From Flavobacterium album (GTDB lineage: Bacteria; Bacteroidota; Bacteroidia; Flavobacteriales; Flavobacteriaceae), in the NCBI RefSeq assembly GCF_003096035.1, contig NZ_CP029186.1, positions 1,005,001 to 1,069,000 on the forward strand: DNA of 64,000 nucleotides. Direction: 5' to 3'. Both the position numbers and the translations under genes were made by a program. Below the pieces are notes generated by a model. The model saw nothing but the letters and a program-made list of their open reading frames with translations. It was not told where the DNA came from and made no database searches. Below, piece by piece: positions 52,220-62,131 of this stretch. Each line of letters starts with the position of its first letter. The stretch's first letter is position 1.

Positions 52220-53315
52220 TGTCTTTAATTTTTTGGCTGGTCGTTCCGTCACCATAAGGATTTGATGCGGCAGCAATTTGTGAGTAATAAAAACCGTCTG
52301 TTAAGAGTTTACCGGTTTCTGATAGTATCTTTTCTTTATCAGCCCCTACTAATATAGCGGTGCCGGCAGCAACGCCCTCCATGCGCTCTGTTACTTCTCT
52401 CAAAACAAGTACGGGCTTGCCAAGGCTGGGCGCTTCTTCCTGTATGCCTCCGGAATCAGTAAGTATTATATTGCTTTTATGCATCATCCAGATCAACTCA
52501 TGGTAATCCAGCGGCCTTGTGAGTTTTATATTTTCACGTTGCAGCATCTCATAGGCAATGGTTTTTACATTCGGATTGGGATGTACAGGATAAACAATCT
52601 GAATATCAGGATTATTATCGGCAATTGTTAGCAGGGCATCGCAAATCTCCAAAAATGGCTGCCCAAAGTTTTCCCTCCGGTGGCATGTAACCAGCAGGAT
52701 CTTTTTAGTGAAATCAATATCACTGAATGTTTCATAAAGTAATGCCTCGTCTGTAAATTTAATTTTTTCAAGGCCGGCAAATAGAGCATCAATCACGGTA
52801 TTGCCCACTACAAACACATTATCTGTTATACTTTCCCCTATCAGATTTTTGCTTGCTTGTTCTGTAGGACAGAAATGGAATGCGGCGAGCTTTGACGTCA
52901 AAACCCTGTTGGCTTCTTCCGGAAAAGGTGAAAGCATATCGTGGCTCCTGAGTCCTGCTTCGATATGTGCAATTTTGATTTTTTGGTAAAACGCGGCCAA
53001 AGATGCCGCAAGAACTGTTGTGGTATCGCCCTGTACAAAAATCAGGTCAAATTTTTCTTTAAGGAGTATTTCGTTTGTTATTCGTAATATCAGGCTGGAA
53101 GTAAGTTCGTGAAGCGTTTGGTTAGGCACCATTATATTCAGGTCATAATCCGGCTGTATGTCAAAAAAAGCAAGGACCTGGTCAAGCAATTCCCTGTGCT
53201 GGGCAGTGATTCCTACCTTTACGGAAAAATTGCTGTCTTCCTTAAATGCCTTTATAAGAGGAGCCATTTTTATAGCTTCAGGCCTGGTCCCGAAAACGAA
53301 TAGTATATTTTTCAT
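52194..53315 (-). CDS. wecB: UDP-N-acetylglucosamine 2-epimerase (non-hydrolysing)
   Basis: 373 residues. FGTRPEAIKMAPLIKAF at the start, then VQGDTTTVLAASLAAFYQKIKIAHIEAGLRSHD, LLVTCHRRENFG and ILTDSGGIQEEAPSLGKPVLVLREVTERMEGV are all WecB signatures. It interconverts UDP-GlcNAc and UDP-ManNAc, giving the precursor of ManNAc or ManNAcA residues; no WecC dehydrogenase is seen here. It is the only minus-strand gene in the cluster and is divergent from the next glycosyltransferase. Confidence 0.95.
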   Translation of the reverse strand: MKNILFVFGTRPEAIKMAPLIKAFKEDSNFSVKVGITAQHRELLDQVLAFFDIQPDYDLNIMVPNQTLHELTSSLILRITNEILLKEKFDLIFVQGDTTTVLAASLAAFYQKIKIAHIEAGLRSHDMLSPFPEEANRVLTSKLAAFHFCPTEQASKNLIGESITDNVFVVGNTVIDALFAGLEKIKFTDEALLYETFSDIDFTKKILLVTCHRRENFGQPFLEICDALLTIADNNPDIQIVYPVHPNPNVKTIAYEMLQRENIKLTRPLDYHELIWMMHKSNIILTDSGGIQEEAPSLGKPVLVLREVTERMEGVAAGTAILVGADKEKILSETGKLLTDGFYYSQIAAASNPYGDGTTSQKIKDIIVLALAP

Positions 53316-53369
53316 TTATGCTTTTTATGCAGGTAATTTGTTTATGTCCGTAAAACTACTAATTAAAAC

Positions 53370-53377
53370 TATATTTG
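53370..53377 (+). promoter_or_regulatory. -7 promoter element of the second half of the polysaccharide cluster
   Basis: TATATTTG matches TAnnTTTG, 22 nt before the ATG at 53400. Confidence 0.6.
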
Positions 53378-53399
53378 CAAGGCTTAAAAAATTATAGGG

Positions 53400-54509
53400 A
53401 TGAAAGTGTTGTTTCAATCAAGGTCTAATCTTTATTCTGCCCCTGGCGGAGATCTTGTCCAGATGGAGAAGACAAAGCAATTCCTCGAAAAAGAAGGTGT
53501 ACAGGTAGATATATCACTCGAAGCCGAACCAAACCTTGAAGGCTACGACCTGGTGCATCTCTTTAACCTCATGGAGCCACAGGATATTTATTTACAGATG
53601 CGCAATGCCAAAAAGCAAGGCAAAAAAGTGCTGCTTTCAACGATCTACGGACTATATACCGAATTTGAAAGAAAAGCGAGGGGTGGGTTATTTCAAAAAG
53701 TAGCTAATATACTCTCGCCTTACCAGATTGGCTATGTAAAAACACTCGTGAGGCACATGGCAGAAAGCAGGATGCACAAAGGCGTTTATAATATGCTTTT
53801 TAAAGGTTATTATGGCATGATGAAGGAGATAGTAGATAATACATCGGTATTCTTGCCGAATTCACACTCTGAAATGAAAAGGGTTGCAAAGGAATTCAAC
53901 CTAAAGCACTATAACTATTTTAGCGTACCCAATGCAATAGACAAAGAAGTATTCGTTGCTGATGAAAATACTGCATCTAATAAGTATCAGGAATTTAAAG
54001 ATTGTATTGTTTGTGCCGCCCGTATTGAAGGTCGCAAATCGACACTAAACCTGGTAAGGGCCGTTAAAGATTCCCCATACAAGCTGGTTTTAGTGGGCAA
54101 AGAATCGGCCAACCAGAAAGCGTATGTAGACCAGGTGCATGCAGAGGCAGGAGATAATGTTTTTTTCTTAGGAACCATGCCGCATGAAGAACTGAGGGAG
54201 CTTTATAAAGTTGCCAAAGTACATGCGCTGGTAAGCTGGATGGAAACACCGGGTTTGTCTTCACTTGAGGCAGGCGCTATGAATTGCAATATCGTGGTTA
54301 CTAAAAAAGGTGACACAGAAGATTATTTTGGCGATTATGCTTTCTATTGCGAACCGGATGATGTAGCATCTATAAGGGATGCGATCGACAGGGCTTTTAA
54401 CGCCGTAGTTAACCCGGGGCTTAAAGAGAAGATACTTGAAAACTATACATGGGAAAAAACAGCCGAAGCGACAATTAGAGGTTATAAGCTTGCAATGGCT
54501 GATAATTAG
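53400..54509 (+). CDS. Family 4 glycosyltransferase
   Basis: 369 residues. GT-B fold. SNLYSAPGGDLVQMEKTKQFLEKEG is the acceptor domain start, IVCAARIEGRKSTLNLVRAVKD with KLVLVGKES the start of the donor domain, and HALVSWMETPGLSSLEAGAMNCNIVVTKKGDTEDYF the E-x7-E type sugar-nucleotide site. Donor and acceptor cannot be told. The next gene starts after about 180 bp with its own promoter. Confidence 0.88.
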   Translation: MKVLFQSRSNLYSAPGGDLVQMEKTKQFLEKEGVQVDISLEAEPNLEGYDLVHLFNLMEPQDIYLQMRNAKKQGKKVLLSTIYGLYTEFERKARGGLFQKVANILSPYQIGYVKTLVRHMAESRMHKGVYNMLFKGYYGMMKEIVDNTSVFLPNSHSEMKRVAKEFNLKHYNYFSVPNAIDKEVFVADENTASNKYQEFKDCIVCAARIEGRKSTLNLVRAVKDSPYKLVLVGKESANQKAYVDQVHAEAGDNVFFLGTMPHEELRELYKVAKVHALVSWMETPGLSSLEAGAMNCNIVVTKKGDTEDYFGDYAFYCEPDDVASIRDAIDRAFNAVVNPGLKEKILENYTWEKTAEATIRGYKLAMADN

Positions 54510-54540
54510 GAAACAAAGAAATAAAACCTGATATAAAATT

Positions 54541-54566
54541 AAGGGCACCTTTCGGGCGCCCTTTGC
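54541..54566 (+). terminator. Probable terminator after the family 4 glycosyltransferase
   Basis: AAGGGC (54541-54546) pairs with GCCCTT (54559-54564) plus two inner G-C pairs. Only a short T stretch follows, so strength is uncertain. Confidence 0.5.
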
Positions 54567-54666
54567 TATGGTATTAATCCTTAATTAATTTTTGTGTTAC
54601 GTAAAAGTAACAATAATTATAATCTTTTGTTTCAGGATATTTTTACCGGCTAAAAATTTAAAAGTA

Positions 54667-54674
54667 TATATTTG
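54667..54674 (+). promoter_or_regulatory. -7 promoter element of the DUF1972 glycosyltransferase gene
   Basis: TATATTTG matches TAnnTTTG, 19 nt before the ATG at 54694. Confidence 0.62.
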
Positions 54675-54693
54675 CAGCCTTGCAAGATGAAAA

Positions 54694-55806
54694 ATGAAGA
54701 TAGCCATAATAGGTACAAGGGGCATCCCTAATCATTACGGGGGCTTTGAGCAGTTTGCAGAATATTTTTCGGTATACCTTGCCGATAAAGGGCATGATGT
54801 ATATGTGTACAATTCCCATAACCATCCGTATAAAGACCCTAGCTTTAAAGGCGTCAACATAATACACAGCTATGATCCCGAGCATAAGATGGGCTCTTTC
54901 GGGCAATTCATATACGACTATAACGCTATTGTAAATTCCCGCAGGCATAATTTTGATGTTATACTGCAGCTGGGCTATACCAGCAGTTCGGTATGGTTTT
55001 TCCTTTTGCCAAAAAAACCGGTTATCATAACCAATATGGACGGGCTGGAATGGAAACGCTCCAAATATCCGTGGCCCATGCGCCAATTCCTGAAATTTGC
55101 CGAAAGGCTCGCCGCCATAAGCAGCGACTATCTCGTAGCCGACTCGATCGGAATTCAGAAATCCCTTAAGCAGCGTTACAATAAAGATTCTGTTTACATA
55201 GCCTATGGCGCGCACGCTTTCGAAGATCCCGAAGATGCCGTGCTGAAAGACTTTGGACTGGAAAAAGAAGGCTATAATATGGTCATGGCCCGCTTTGAGC
55301 CCGAGAATAATATAGATATGGTGCTGGAGGGTGTGGCAAACAGCAATGATAGCACTCCCATGCTGGTAATTGGCAACCATAATACAAAATATGGAAATTA
55401 CCTGAAAGAAAAATACCACGGTTACCCTCAGATAAGGTTTATAGGAGCGCTGTACAATATAGGGCACCTGAATAATTTGAGGTATTACTCAAAAATTTAT
55501 TTCCACGGGCACTCGGTTGGAGGGACTAATCCTTCACTTCTCGAAGCCATGGCGTCAGGGGCGCTTATAGCGGCGCACAATAATGACTTTAACAAAGGCG
55601 TTCTTAAAGAAAATGCCTGTTATTTTTCAAATGCGTCAGAAGTTGCAAATTTGCTGCTTCATTTAAAAAAAAGTGATAATTTGCGCCTTGTTTCAAACAA
55701 CGTAGAAGCAATAAAAAAAGAGTTTAACTGGGAAAAAATTAATGGCGAATATTTACAATTTTTCAAGGAATGCCTTGCTGAAAAGAATAGGGCTCGCTCC
55801 CGGTAA
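54694..55806 (+). CDS. DUF1972 family glycosyltransferase
   Basis: 370 residues. The start MKIAIIGTRGIPNHYGGFEQFAEYF is the DUF1972 signature (GTRGIP..YGGFE), followed by the GT4-type donor domain (NMVMARFEPENNIDMVLEGV, FIGALYN, GHSVGGTNPSLLEAMASGALIAAHNN). Relatives are often called rhamnosyltransferases, which fits the dTDP-rhamnose genes here. The 3' end overlaps the ligase gene by 65 bp in another frame. Confidence 0.88.
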   Translation: MKIAIIGTRGIPNHYGGFEQFAEYFSVYLADKGHDVYVYNSHNHPYKDPSFKGVNIIHSYDPEHKMGSFGQFIYDYNAIVNSRRHNFDVILQLGYTSSSVWFFLLPKKPVIITNMDGLEWKRSKYPWPMRQFLKFAERLAAISSDYLVADSIGIQKSLKQRYNKDSVYIAYGAHAFEDPEDAVLKDFGLEKEGYNMVMARFEPENNIDMVLEGVANSNDSTPMLVIGNHNTKYGNYLKEKYHGYPQIRFIGALYNIGHLNNLRYYSKIYFHGHSVGGTNPSLLEAMASGALIAAHNNDFNKGVLKENACYFSNASEVANLLLHLKKSDNLRLVSNNVEAIKKEFNWEKINGEYLQFFKECLAEKNRARSR

Positions 55807-57112
55807 GAAACTCATAGTATTTTTTATTTCCGCAGTGTTGCTTACCATTCCGCTGGGCTATGTTTACAATAGCGTAGCCATTATCCTGTTCGTACTATAT
55901 TCTGTACTTTCTGCACAAAAACAGGTGTTTTCCCTGCGTTTTCCTTTGGTGCTGCCTATGCTTCTTTTTGGTTTAATGGTGCTCTCGGTGGCCTGGAGCA
56001 TCGATAGCCAAAATACACTGAAGGCGTTGAGCAAAGAAGCGCCGCTTTTATTCATTCCACTTGCTTTCTGCCTCAACCGCCGCCTGCCTCGCCGTTGCGT
56101 TCACGATATACTTAACAATTACAGCATCGGCATTTGTTTGTATTGCTTTTATTTTTTAGCACGTGCGGTTGTACGATATGTTTATGGGGGAGGCACAGAT
56201 GTTTTCTTTTATCATGAGCTGGCAACCAATGATATTAATGCGATATACTTTTCGGCATTAGTGTCGGTAGCATTATTTTGGTTCCTTGTAAAGAAATCAA
56301 AAACGTTCTGGAACTATATCGCACTATTGTTTCTGCTTGCATTCATTATACTTCTGTCATCAAAAACGATCATCATTATCGACGTTTTGCTGGTAGTGAG
56401 CTATTACCTGTTTTATTCACCGCTAAAGCCCTGGGCAAAAGCAACGGCTGTTATAGTATTTTTGGGACTGATAGGGATAGGCGGCTACAATAGTAAAATA
56501 AAAGGCAGGATAGTAGAGGAATTCCGCCCGAATATTGAAAAGGCCGGGACCGATATGAGCGTGATACACAACGTGACCATACATGAAGCCTGGAATGCTC
56601 CTAATTTCCACCAGAACGATTACTTCAACGGCATTGCCTTCAGGACCTACCAGGTGCGGATCTTTACAGAAATGATTGCGGAAGACCCGATTTTCTTTAC
56701 CGGGTACGGGCTTAATACCTCTATGGAAAAAATAGAAGAAAAAGGCAATGAGCACACCGTTTATCAGAGCAGCGACGAGAATATAGGCTATAACAAAATG
56801 AACTTCCACAACCAATATGTCGAAGCTTTTGCCGATCTGGGTATTTTTGGGTTTTTGCTTGTGGTTGCCCTTCTTGTAATTAATATCAAAAATGCGGTCA
56901 AATCTAAAGATTTTGTCCATATTGCTTTTGCAATTGTAATGATAGCCTTATTTTTGACAGAATCTTTCTTATGGAGGCAAAGAGGCGTAGTATTCTTTAC
57001 GGTATTCTATTGCCTTTTCAATGGCTTACTGCCGAAAGATCTTTCAAAAATAAATCATGAAAAGAATTCTCATAACAGGAGCGGCAGGTTTTTTAGGATC
57101 ACATCTTTGTGA
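55742..57112 (+). CDS. O-antigen ligase family membrane protein
   Basis: 456 residues with about ten transmembrane helices and a large soluble loop near residues 255-360 ([54 protein letters not shown], then [21 protein letters not shown]). The motif F/W-H-N-x-Y with G-x-G before it is characteristic of WaaL/Wzy_C. Both ends overlap neighbours in other frames, by 65 bp on the left and 56 bp on the right; the last ~18 residues ([19 protein letters not shown]) are just the shifted reading of the next gene start. A later start is possible. Confidence 0.83.
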   Translation: MANIYNFSRNALLKRIGLAPGKKLIVFFISAVLLTIPLGYVYNSVAIILFVLYSVLSAQKQVFSLRFPLVLPMLLFGLMVLSVAWSIDSQNTLKALSKEAPLLFIPLAFCLNRRLPRRCVHDILNNYSIGICLYCFYFLARAVVRYVYGGGTDVFFYHELATNDINAIYFSALVSVALFWFLVKKSKTFWNYIALLFLLAFIILLSSKTIIIIDVLLVVSYYLFYSPLKPWAKATAVIVFLGLIGIGGYNSKIKGRIVEEFRPNIEKAGTDMSVIHNVTIHEAWNAPNFHQNDYFNGIAFRTYQVRIFTEMIAEDPIFFTGYGLNTSMEKIEEKGNEHTVYQSSDENIGYNKMNFHNQYVEAFADLGIFGFLLVVALLVINIKNAVKSKDFVHIAFAIVMIALFLTESFLWRQRGVVFFTVFYCLFNGLLPKDLSKINHEKNSHNRSGRFFRITSL

Positions 57113-58040
57113 CAGGTTTATAAAAGAAGGTTACTTTGTTATCGGGATGGACAATCTTATAACGGGCGACCTTAAGAATATTGAACATCTTTTTAAACTT
57201 GAGAATTTCGAATTTTACCACCACGATGTTACTAAATTCGTGAACATTCCCGAAAAGCTTGACTATATACTGCATTTTGCATCGCCGGCAAGCCCTATAG
57301 ACTATTTAAAGATCCCGATCCAGACATTAAAAGTTGGATCATTGGGCACACACAATCTTTTAGGATTGGCAAGGGTAAAGAAAGCAAGGATACTCATTGC
57401 TTCTACTTCAGAGGTTTATGGCGATCCGCTGGTGCATCCCCAACCGGAAGATTATTATGGCAATGTAAATACCATTGGCCCGCGCGGGGTATATGACGAA
57501 GCGAAACGTTTTCAGGAATCCATAACAATGGCTTACCATACCTTTCACGGAGTTGAAACCCGCATTGTAAGGATATTCAATACCTACGGGCCAAGGATGA
57601 GGCTTAACGATGGCCGCGTGATTCCTGCATTTATAGGCCAGGCGCTTAGGGGCGAAGACCTTACCATATTTGGAGACGGCATGCAAACGCGTTCTTTTTG
57701 CTATGTGGACGACCAGGTAGAGGGGATTTTCAGGCTCCTGCATTCCGACTATATTTACCCTGTAAATATTGGTAACCCCGACGAGATCACGATTAAGGAT
57801 TTTGCCGACGAGATAATCAGGCTAACGGGCACCAACCAAAAAGTGGTACATATGCCATTGCCTGTAAACGATCCGCTGCAAAGGCAGCCGGACATCACGC
57901 TTGCAAAAAAACTTTTAGGCTGGGAACCTAAAACAGGACGGGCAGAAGGAATGAAAATAACTTACGATTATTTCCGGTCACTTTCCAACGAAGAGTTGTT
58001 GAAAGAGGAGCATAAGGATTTTTCAGGATTTATACATTAA
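57057..58040 (+). CDS. UDP-glucuronate decarboxylase (UDP-xylose synthase)
   Basis: 327 residues. Extended SDR with [44 protein letters not shown] (Tyr-x3-Lys) and [21 protein letters not shown], matching Uxs-type enzymes that turn UDP-glucuronic acid into UDP-xylose. The UDP-glucose dehydrogenase that supplies its substrate is not in the window. Its start lies within the O-antigen ligase end. Confidence 0.9.
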   Translation: MKRILITGAAGFLGSHLCDRFIKEGYFVIGMDNLITGDLKNIEHLFKLENFEFYHHDVTKFVNIPEKLDYILHFASPASPIDYLKIPIQTLKVGSLGTHNLLGLARVKKARILIASTSEVYGDPLVHPQPEDYYGNVNTIGPRGVYDEAKRFQESITMAYHTFHGVETRIVRIFNTYGPRMRLNDGRVIPAFIGQALRGEDLTIFGDGMQTRSFCYVDDQVEGIFRLLHSDYIYPVNIGNPDEITIKDFADEIIRLTGTNQKVVHMPLPVNDPLQRQPDITLAKKLLGWEPKTGRAEGMKITYDYFRSLSNEELLKEEHKDFSGFIH

Positions 58041-58043
58041 AAA

Positions 58044-59411
58044 ATGATTTTATCCGACAGGGGAAGGTATTCAAAATATTTAAGGCCCATCAGTATATTT
58101 TATGATATATTGGTAGTTACGGTTCTGTTCCAGTTTTTTTTCAGGGAATTGGGCCTAAACTACCTGCATTTTGGCTTTTATCAAATTGTCTGCTGGTCTA
58201 TCATATCCTATTTTTCAGGGTTTTATGAGGTATACCGCTATACCAAGCCGTTAGAGATATTGTCTAAGATCATCAGGCAGGGCGTTATTTTCCTGTTGGT
58301 TGTAGTGGCGTTTTTTCCATTTGCAAAACAAACCATTTTTAGCGGCCAGCTTATCGTAATATACCTCAGTACGGCTTTTGTACTCATATCCATTTTTAAA
58401 TTTGTCCTCTTTTATTACTTAAGGCACTACCGCATAGCAACCGGAAGTAATTTAAGGAATGTCATTATTGTAGGCTATACGCACGAGGCCATCAAACTGA
58501 AAGAGCTCTTTGAGACCAGGACAGATTATGGGTATAATTTTCTCGGGTTTTTCTCCGATAAAAAACACAATGCACATATCAAAGGGAAAATAGCCGAGAT
58601 CGGCACCTTTGTTAACGAGAATAATATTGATGATATTTACTGCTCGCTCAATGAGCTTAGCAATACACAACTCAAGGAGTTAGTTGACTTTGCCGACATT
58701 AATGGCAAAACCATAAAATTTATACCGGATGCAAAGGAAATTTTTTCCAAGAACCTGCGGATAGATTATTATGAATTCTTCCCATTACTTTCGTTGCAAA
58801 AAACACCATTTGACGAACCGTTGGCACAATTTAGTAAAAGGCTATTCGACATCGTTTTTTCATCCCTGGTCATTATACTGCTGCTTTCATGGCTCACACC
58901 CATTTTGGCGTTGCTTATAAAGCTGGAATCAAGAGGGCCGGTTTTTTTCAAACAGAGCAGGGCCGGTATAAACGAAGAACATTTTTTCTGTTTTAAATTC
59001 AGGTCGATGCAGATAAACAATGCTACAGACCAACTGGCAACAAAAAATGACCCGAGGGTAACAAAAATAGGAAAGTTCATCAGGAAAACGAGCATTGATG
59101 AACTGCCCCAGTTCCTGAATGTATTAAAAGGTGATATGTCGGTAGTGGGGCCAAGGCCGCACATAGGGCTCATCAATAGCAAGTATACCAACAAGATAAA
59201 GAAATATGTATTAAGGCACCGGGTAAAGCCAGGGATTACGGGGCTGGCGCAGGTAAGAGGGGCCCGGGGCGAAATAAGCAGCGACGAAGACATGATATTC
59301 CGTATTAAGTATGATGTGTTCTACATAGAGAACTGGTCTTTGCTTCTGGATTTGAAAATAATAGTGCAAACGGTTGTAAACATCTTCATGGGCGACGAAA
59401 AAGCCTATTAA
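58044..59411 (+). CDS. Polyprenyl glycosylphosphotransferase (initiating sugar transferase)
   Basis: 455 residues. Four N-terminal transmembrane helices, a central Rossmann-like domain (NVIIVGYTHEAIKLKELFETR), a further membrane helix (~274-297) and the C-terminal bacterial sugar transferase domain: PVFFKQSRAGINEEHFFCFKFRSM, KIGKFIRKTSIDELPQFLNVLKGDMSVVGPRPH. It transfers a sugar-1-phosphate to undecaprenyl phosphate and so starts the repeat unit. The usual substrate is UDP-glucose or UDP-galactose type. It closes the cluster, with purD 45 nt downstream. Confidence 0.93.
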   Translation: MILSDRGRYSKYLRPISIFYDILVVTVLFQFFFRELGLNYLHFGFYQIVCWSIISYFSGFYEVYRYTKPLEILSKIIRQGVIFLLVVVAFFPFAKQTIFSGQLIVIYLSTAFVLISIFKFVLFYYLRHYRIATGSNLRNVIIVGYTHEAIKLKELFETRTDYGYNFLGFFSDKKHNAHIKGKIAEIGTFVNENNIDDIYCSLNELSNTQLKELVDFADINGKTIKFIPDAKEIFSKNLRIDYYEFFPLLSLQKTPFDEPLAQFSKRLFDIVFSSLVIILLLSWLTPILALLIKLESRGPVFFKQSRAGINEEHFFCFKFRSMQINNATDQLATKNDPRVTKIGKFIRKTSIDELPQFLNVLKGDMSVVGPRPHIGLINSKYTNKIKKYVLRHRVKPGITGLAQVRGARGEISSDEDMIFRIKYDVFYIENWSLLLDLKIIVQTVVNIFMGDEKAY

Positions 59412-59455
59412 TGCTTACCGGCCATTAACAACAACACAACTAACAACAACACGAC

Positions 59456-60727
59456 ATGAACATTTTACTACTTGGTTCCGGAGGAAGGGAACACGCGCTG
59501 GCCTGGAAAATGCTGCAAAGCCCATTGTGCGATACATTGTATGTAGCGCCCGGAAATGCCGGCACATCGGCTATTGCAACAAACCTTGACTTCGTTTCGA
59601 CTGACTTTGAAGCGGTAAAGGCAGCAACACTTGCAAAAAATATAGGTATGGTGGTCGTTGGTCCCGAAGACCCATTGGTAAAAGGGATATACGATTTCTT
59701 TAAGAATGGTGCCGATCTGAAGAATATTCCGGTCATTGGGCCGTCAAAGCAGGGTGCACAGCTGGAAGGCAGCAAGGAATTTGCAAAACAGTTCCTTATA
59801 AAGAATAACATCCCAACCGCGGCCTATGACAGCTTTACCAAAGAAACCGTGGAGGAGGGATGCGAATTCCTTACTACCCTGAAGCCACCTTATGTACTAA
59901 AAGCTGACGGACTTGCGGCAGGGAAAGGCGTACTGATACTGGAAGACCTTGCCGAAGCGCAGCAGGAACTGAGGAACATGCTTGTTGATGAAAAATTTGG
60001 CGAAGCGAGCGCCAAAGTAGTGATCGAAGAATTCCTCGACGGGATAGAACTGAGCTGCTTTGTACTTACCGACGGCAAAAGCTACAAGCTGTTGCCTACC
60101 GCCAAAGATTATAAGCGCATAGGCGAAGGAGATACAGGCCTTAATACTGGCGGAATGGGAGCGGTATCGCCGGTACCATTTGCCGATGCAGCATTTATGG
60201 AAAAGATAGAAACCCGCATCGTAAAACCTACGATAGAAGGGCTTAAGAAAGATAATATCGATTATAAAGGATTTGTGTTCATCGGGCTTATAAAAGTAGG
60301 CGATGATCCGTTCGTGATCGAATATAATGTAAGGATGGGCGACCCGGAAACGGAAGTTGTAATACCAAGGTTAAAATCGGACCTGGTAGAATTGTTTTTG
60401 GCTGTAGCCAATGAAAAGCTGGATGAGGCAGTGCTGGAAACCGACGAGAGGAGCGCGGCTACAATAATGGTGGTGGCTGGCGGCTACCCCGAAGGCTATG
60501 CAAAAGGCGATGTCATCACAGGGCTGGAAAAAGTGGAAGGCTCTATTGCATTCCATGCAGGGACGAAACTACAGAATGGAGAGGTAGTGACCAATGGCGG
60601 CCGAGTTATAGCGGTAACTTCGTACGGTGATGGCTTTATGGAAGCCATAAAAAAATCTTACCAAAATATAGCAGAACTACATTTTGATAAGATGTATTAC
60701 AGAAAGGATATCGGGCTCGACTTATGA
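59456..60727 (+). CDS. purD: Phosphoribosylamine--glycine ligase
   Basis: 423 residues. ILLLGSGGREHALAWKML at the start, ATP-grasp part KPPYVLKADGLAAGKGVLI, NTGGMGAVSPVPF and YNVRMGDPETEVVIPRL. It joins glycine to phosphoribosylamine in purine synthesis. The C-terminus overlaps the convergent DUF6341 gene by 6 bp. Confidence 0.96.
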   Translation: MNILLLGSGGREHALAWKMLQSPLCDTLYVAPGNAGTSAIATNLDFVSTDFEAVKAATLAKNIGMVVVGPEDPLVKGIYDFFKNGADLKNIPVIGPSKQGAQLEGSKEFAKQFLIKNNIPTAAYDSFTKETVEEGCEFLTTLKPPYVLKADGLAAGKGVLILEDLAEAQQELRNMLVDEKFGEASAKVVIEEFLDGIELSCFVLTDGKSYKLLPTAKDYKRIGEGDTGLNTGGMGAVSPVPFADAAFMEKIETRIVKPTIEGLKKDNIDYKGFVFIGLIKVGDDPFVIEYNVRMGDPETEVVIPRLKSDLVELFLAVANEKLDEAVLETDERSAATIMVVAGGYPEGYAKGDVITGLEKVEGSIAFHAGTKLQNGEVVTNGGRVIAVTSYGDGFMEAIKKSYQNIAELHFDKMYYRKDIGLDL

Positions 60728-60952
60728 TAAGAACGAGTGCGCTGTAGTATCCTGGTCGTCGTCGTTATTTTGCTTGAATATGGTCAGCTGTTTTAGCCAG
60801 TACCAGGTAGCGGCACAGCAGATAAGGATAAATATCCATGTGATGATATTTGCTATCCACCAGTTCTTAAGCTCAAGGGCACGGAAAAAGTGCATTGGAA
60901 CAAAAAGAAAATCAGTGAAAAGAGATCCCAGTGCTTCGAAAAATGTTTTCAT
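60722..60952 (-). CDS. DUF6341-like small membrane protein
   Basis: 76 residues. MKTFFEALGSLFTDFLFVPMHFFRALELKNWWIANIITWIF leads into a single membrane helix (ITWIFILICCAATWYW), then a charged tail DDDQDTTAHSFLS. The pattern agrees with a flavobacterial family that I recall as DUF6341, usually next to DUF6427 and purD. Function unknown. Confidence 0.8.
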   Translation of the reverse strand: MKTFFEALGSLFTDFLFVPMHFFRALELKNWWIANIITWIFILICCAATWYWLKQLTIFKQNNDDDQDTTAHSFLS

Positions 60953-61000
60953 TTTTAGACAAGTGTTATATTTACAGTCACAAAAGTATAAAATAATCGC

Positions 61001-61930
61001 ATGTTAGCAAGTGTTTTTAATAAATCAAGGCCGGTAAATTACGCATTAATTGGCGCAGGGCTGGTTTTGTTTTATTTTTTATACCTTTTTAAGGATGACC
61101 ACTGGACATCCAACTACCTTCTGGTGCTGCAAAAAGCAGGCTTGCTGCTCATTTTGGCAGGATCTGTTTTCCTTGTCAATTTCATTACGCGCAGGAATAC
61201 ACTCAGCAAAGCGAACACCTATGCCATGTTCCTGTTCCTGGTTTTCCTGATATTGTTCCCCACCATAATGGTGAACACCAATATCATCATCTCCAACTTT
61301 TTCCTGCTGCTGGCTTTGCGGAGGCTTATATCGCTCCAGTCCCTAATTACGCCGAAAGAGAAGATCTTCGATGCTTCCTTCTGGATATTTGCCGCGGCTG
61401 TTTTCCATTTCTGGAGCATCATTTATATAGTACTGGTTTTCATCTCCATTGTTTTCCACGTGTCGCGGGACTACAGGAACTGGCTTATACCGTTTATCGC
61501 TTTTTTTGGTGTCGCGATAATTTATTTTATGGGCGGCCTTATTGCCGGGGAAGGTTTCTTTAAGCAGGTGATCGATGAGATACAGGTAAGCTTTGACTTT
61601 ACCTATTTCGAGAACATTTACCAGAATATCGCCCTCGCAGTTTTCTCTTCCATCGCGGTACTTTTTGCGGTGCCGTATATATTTTCTATTACCAGCAAGC
61701 CGCTCAACCTGCAGGCATCGCACAAGAAAATAATTTATTCGTTCCTCATTGGCGTTGCGATATACGTGCTTTCGGCGAATAAGAACAACAGTTTCCTTGC
61801 CTTCACGTTTGCACCGCTTGCCATCATGGGCGCCAATTACCTTGAAAGCCAGGAAAACGTCTGGGTTAAAGAAATCATTTTGGCATTAATAGTAGTGATA
61901 GCGATATTCCTGTTTAGTTCGCAGCTTTAA
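61001..61930 (+). CDS. DUF6427 family membrane protein
   Basis: 309 residues with about nine hydrophobic helices. MLASVFNKSRPVNYALIGAGLVLFYFLYLF is a characteristic start. The pattern LLLALRRLISLQSLITPKEKIFDASFWIFAAAVFHFWS in the middle is also typical. Family name from memory. Function unknown; in flavobacteria it is found beside purD, DUF6341 and upp. Confidence 0.82.
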   Translation: MLASVFNKSRPVNYALIGAGLVLFYFLYLFKDDHWTSNYLLVLQKAGLLLILAGSVFLVNFITRRNTLSKANTYAMFLFLVFLILFPTIMVNTNIIISNFFLLLALRRLISLQSLITPKEKIFDASFWIFAAAVFHFWSIIYIVLVFISIVFHVSRDYRNWLIPFIAFFGVAIIYFMGGLIAGEGFFKQVIDEIQVSFDFTYFENIYQNIALAVFSSIAVLFAVPYIFSITSKPLNLQASHKKIIYSFLIGVAIYVLSANKNNSFLAFTFAPLAIMGANYLESQENVWVKEIILALIVVIAIFLFSSQL

Positions 61931-61952
61931 TACTACTTAATTTTCCGTACAG

Positions 61953-62112
61953 ATTAATTCCCTACGGGAAATATTTTCCGGGGCTAAATTCTTTTATCTA
62001 CCAAAATCGATTCCCTCCGGGAAATTGAAAACTCACGAAAAGATATCACTTAGTGATTAAATTTTGGTAGAGATATTAAATTACCAATGAACATTTCCCG
62101 TAGGGAATTAAT
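61953..62112. repeat. 160-bp nested inverted-repeat element between DUF6427 and upp
   Basis: Outer arms ATTAATTCCCTACGGGAAAT (61953-61972) and ATTTCCCGTAGGGAATTAAT (62093-62112) are perfect 20-bp inverted repeats. Inside are TCTACCAAAAT near 61997 and ATTTTGGTAGA near 62061 (11 bp), a TTCCCTCCGGGAA palindrome near 62011 and an ATCACT/AGTGAT hairpin near 62045. The ends thus contain the self-complementary TTCCC-GGGAA motif twice and once more in the middle. Confidence 0.8.
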
Positions 62113-62131
62113 GGATTTTTTGCCCTGATTC

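Noticed and set aside
54658..55467. 269-residue reading frame on the minus strand
   Set aside because: Antisense to the well-supported DUF1972 glycosyltransferase; composition rich in His, Tyr and Ile with no family pattern.
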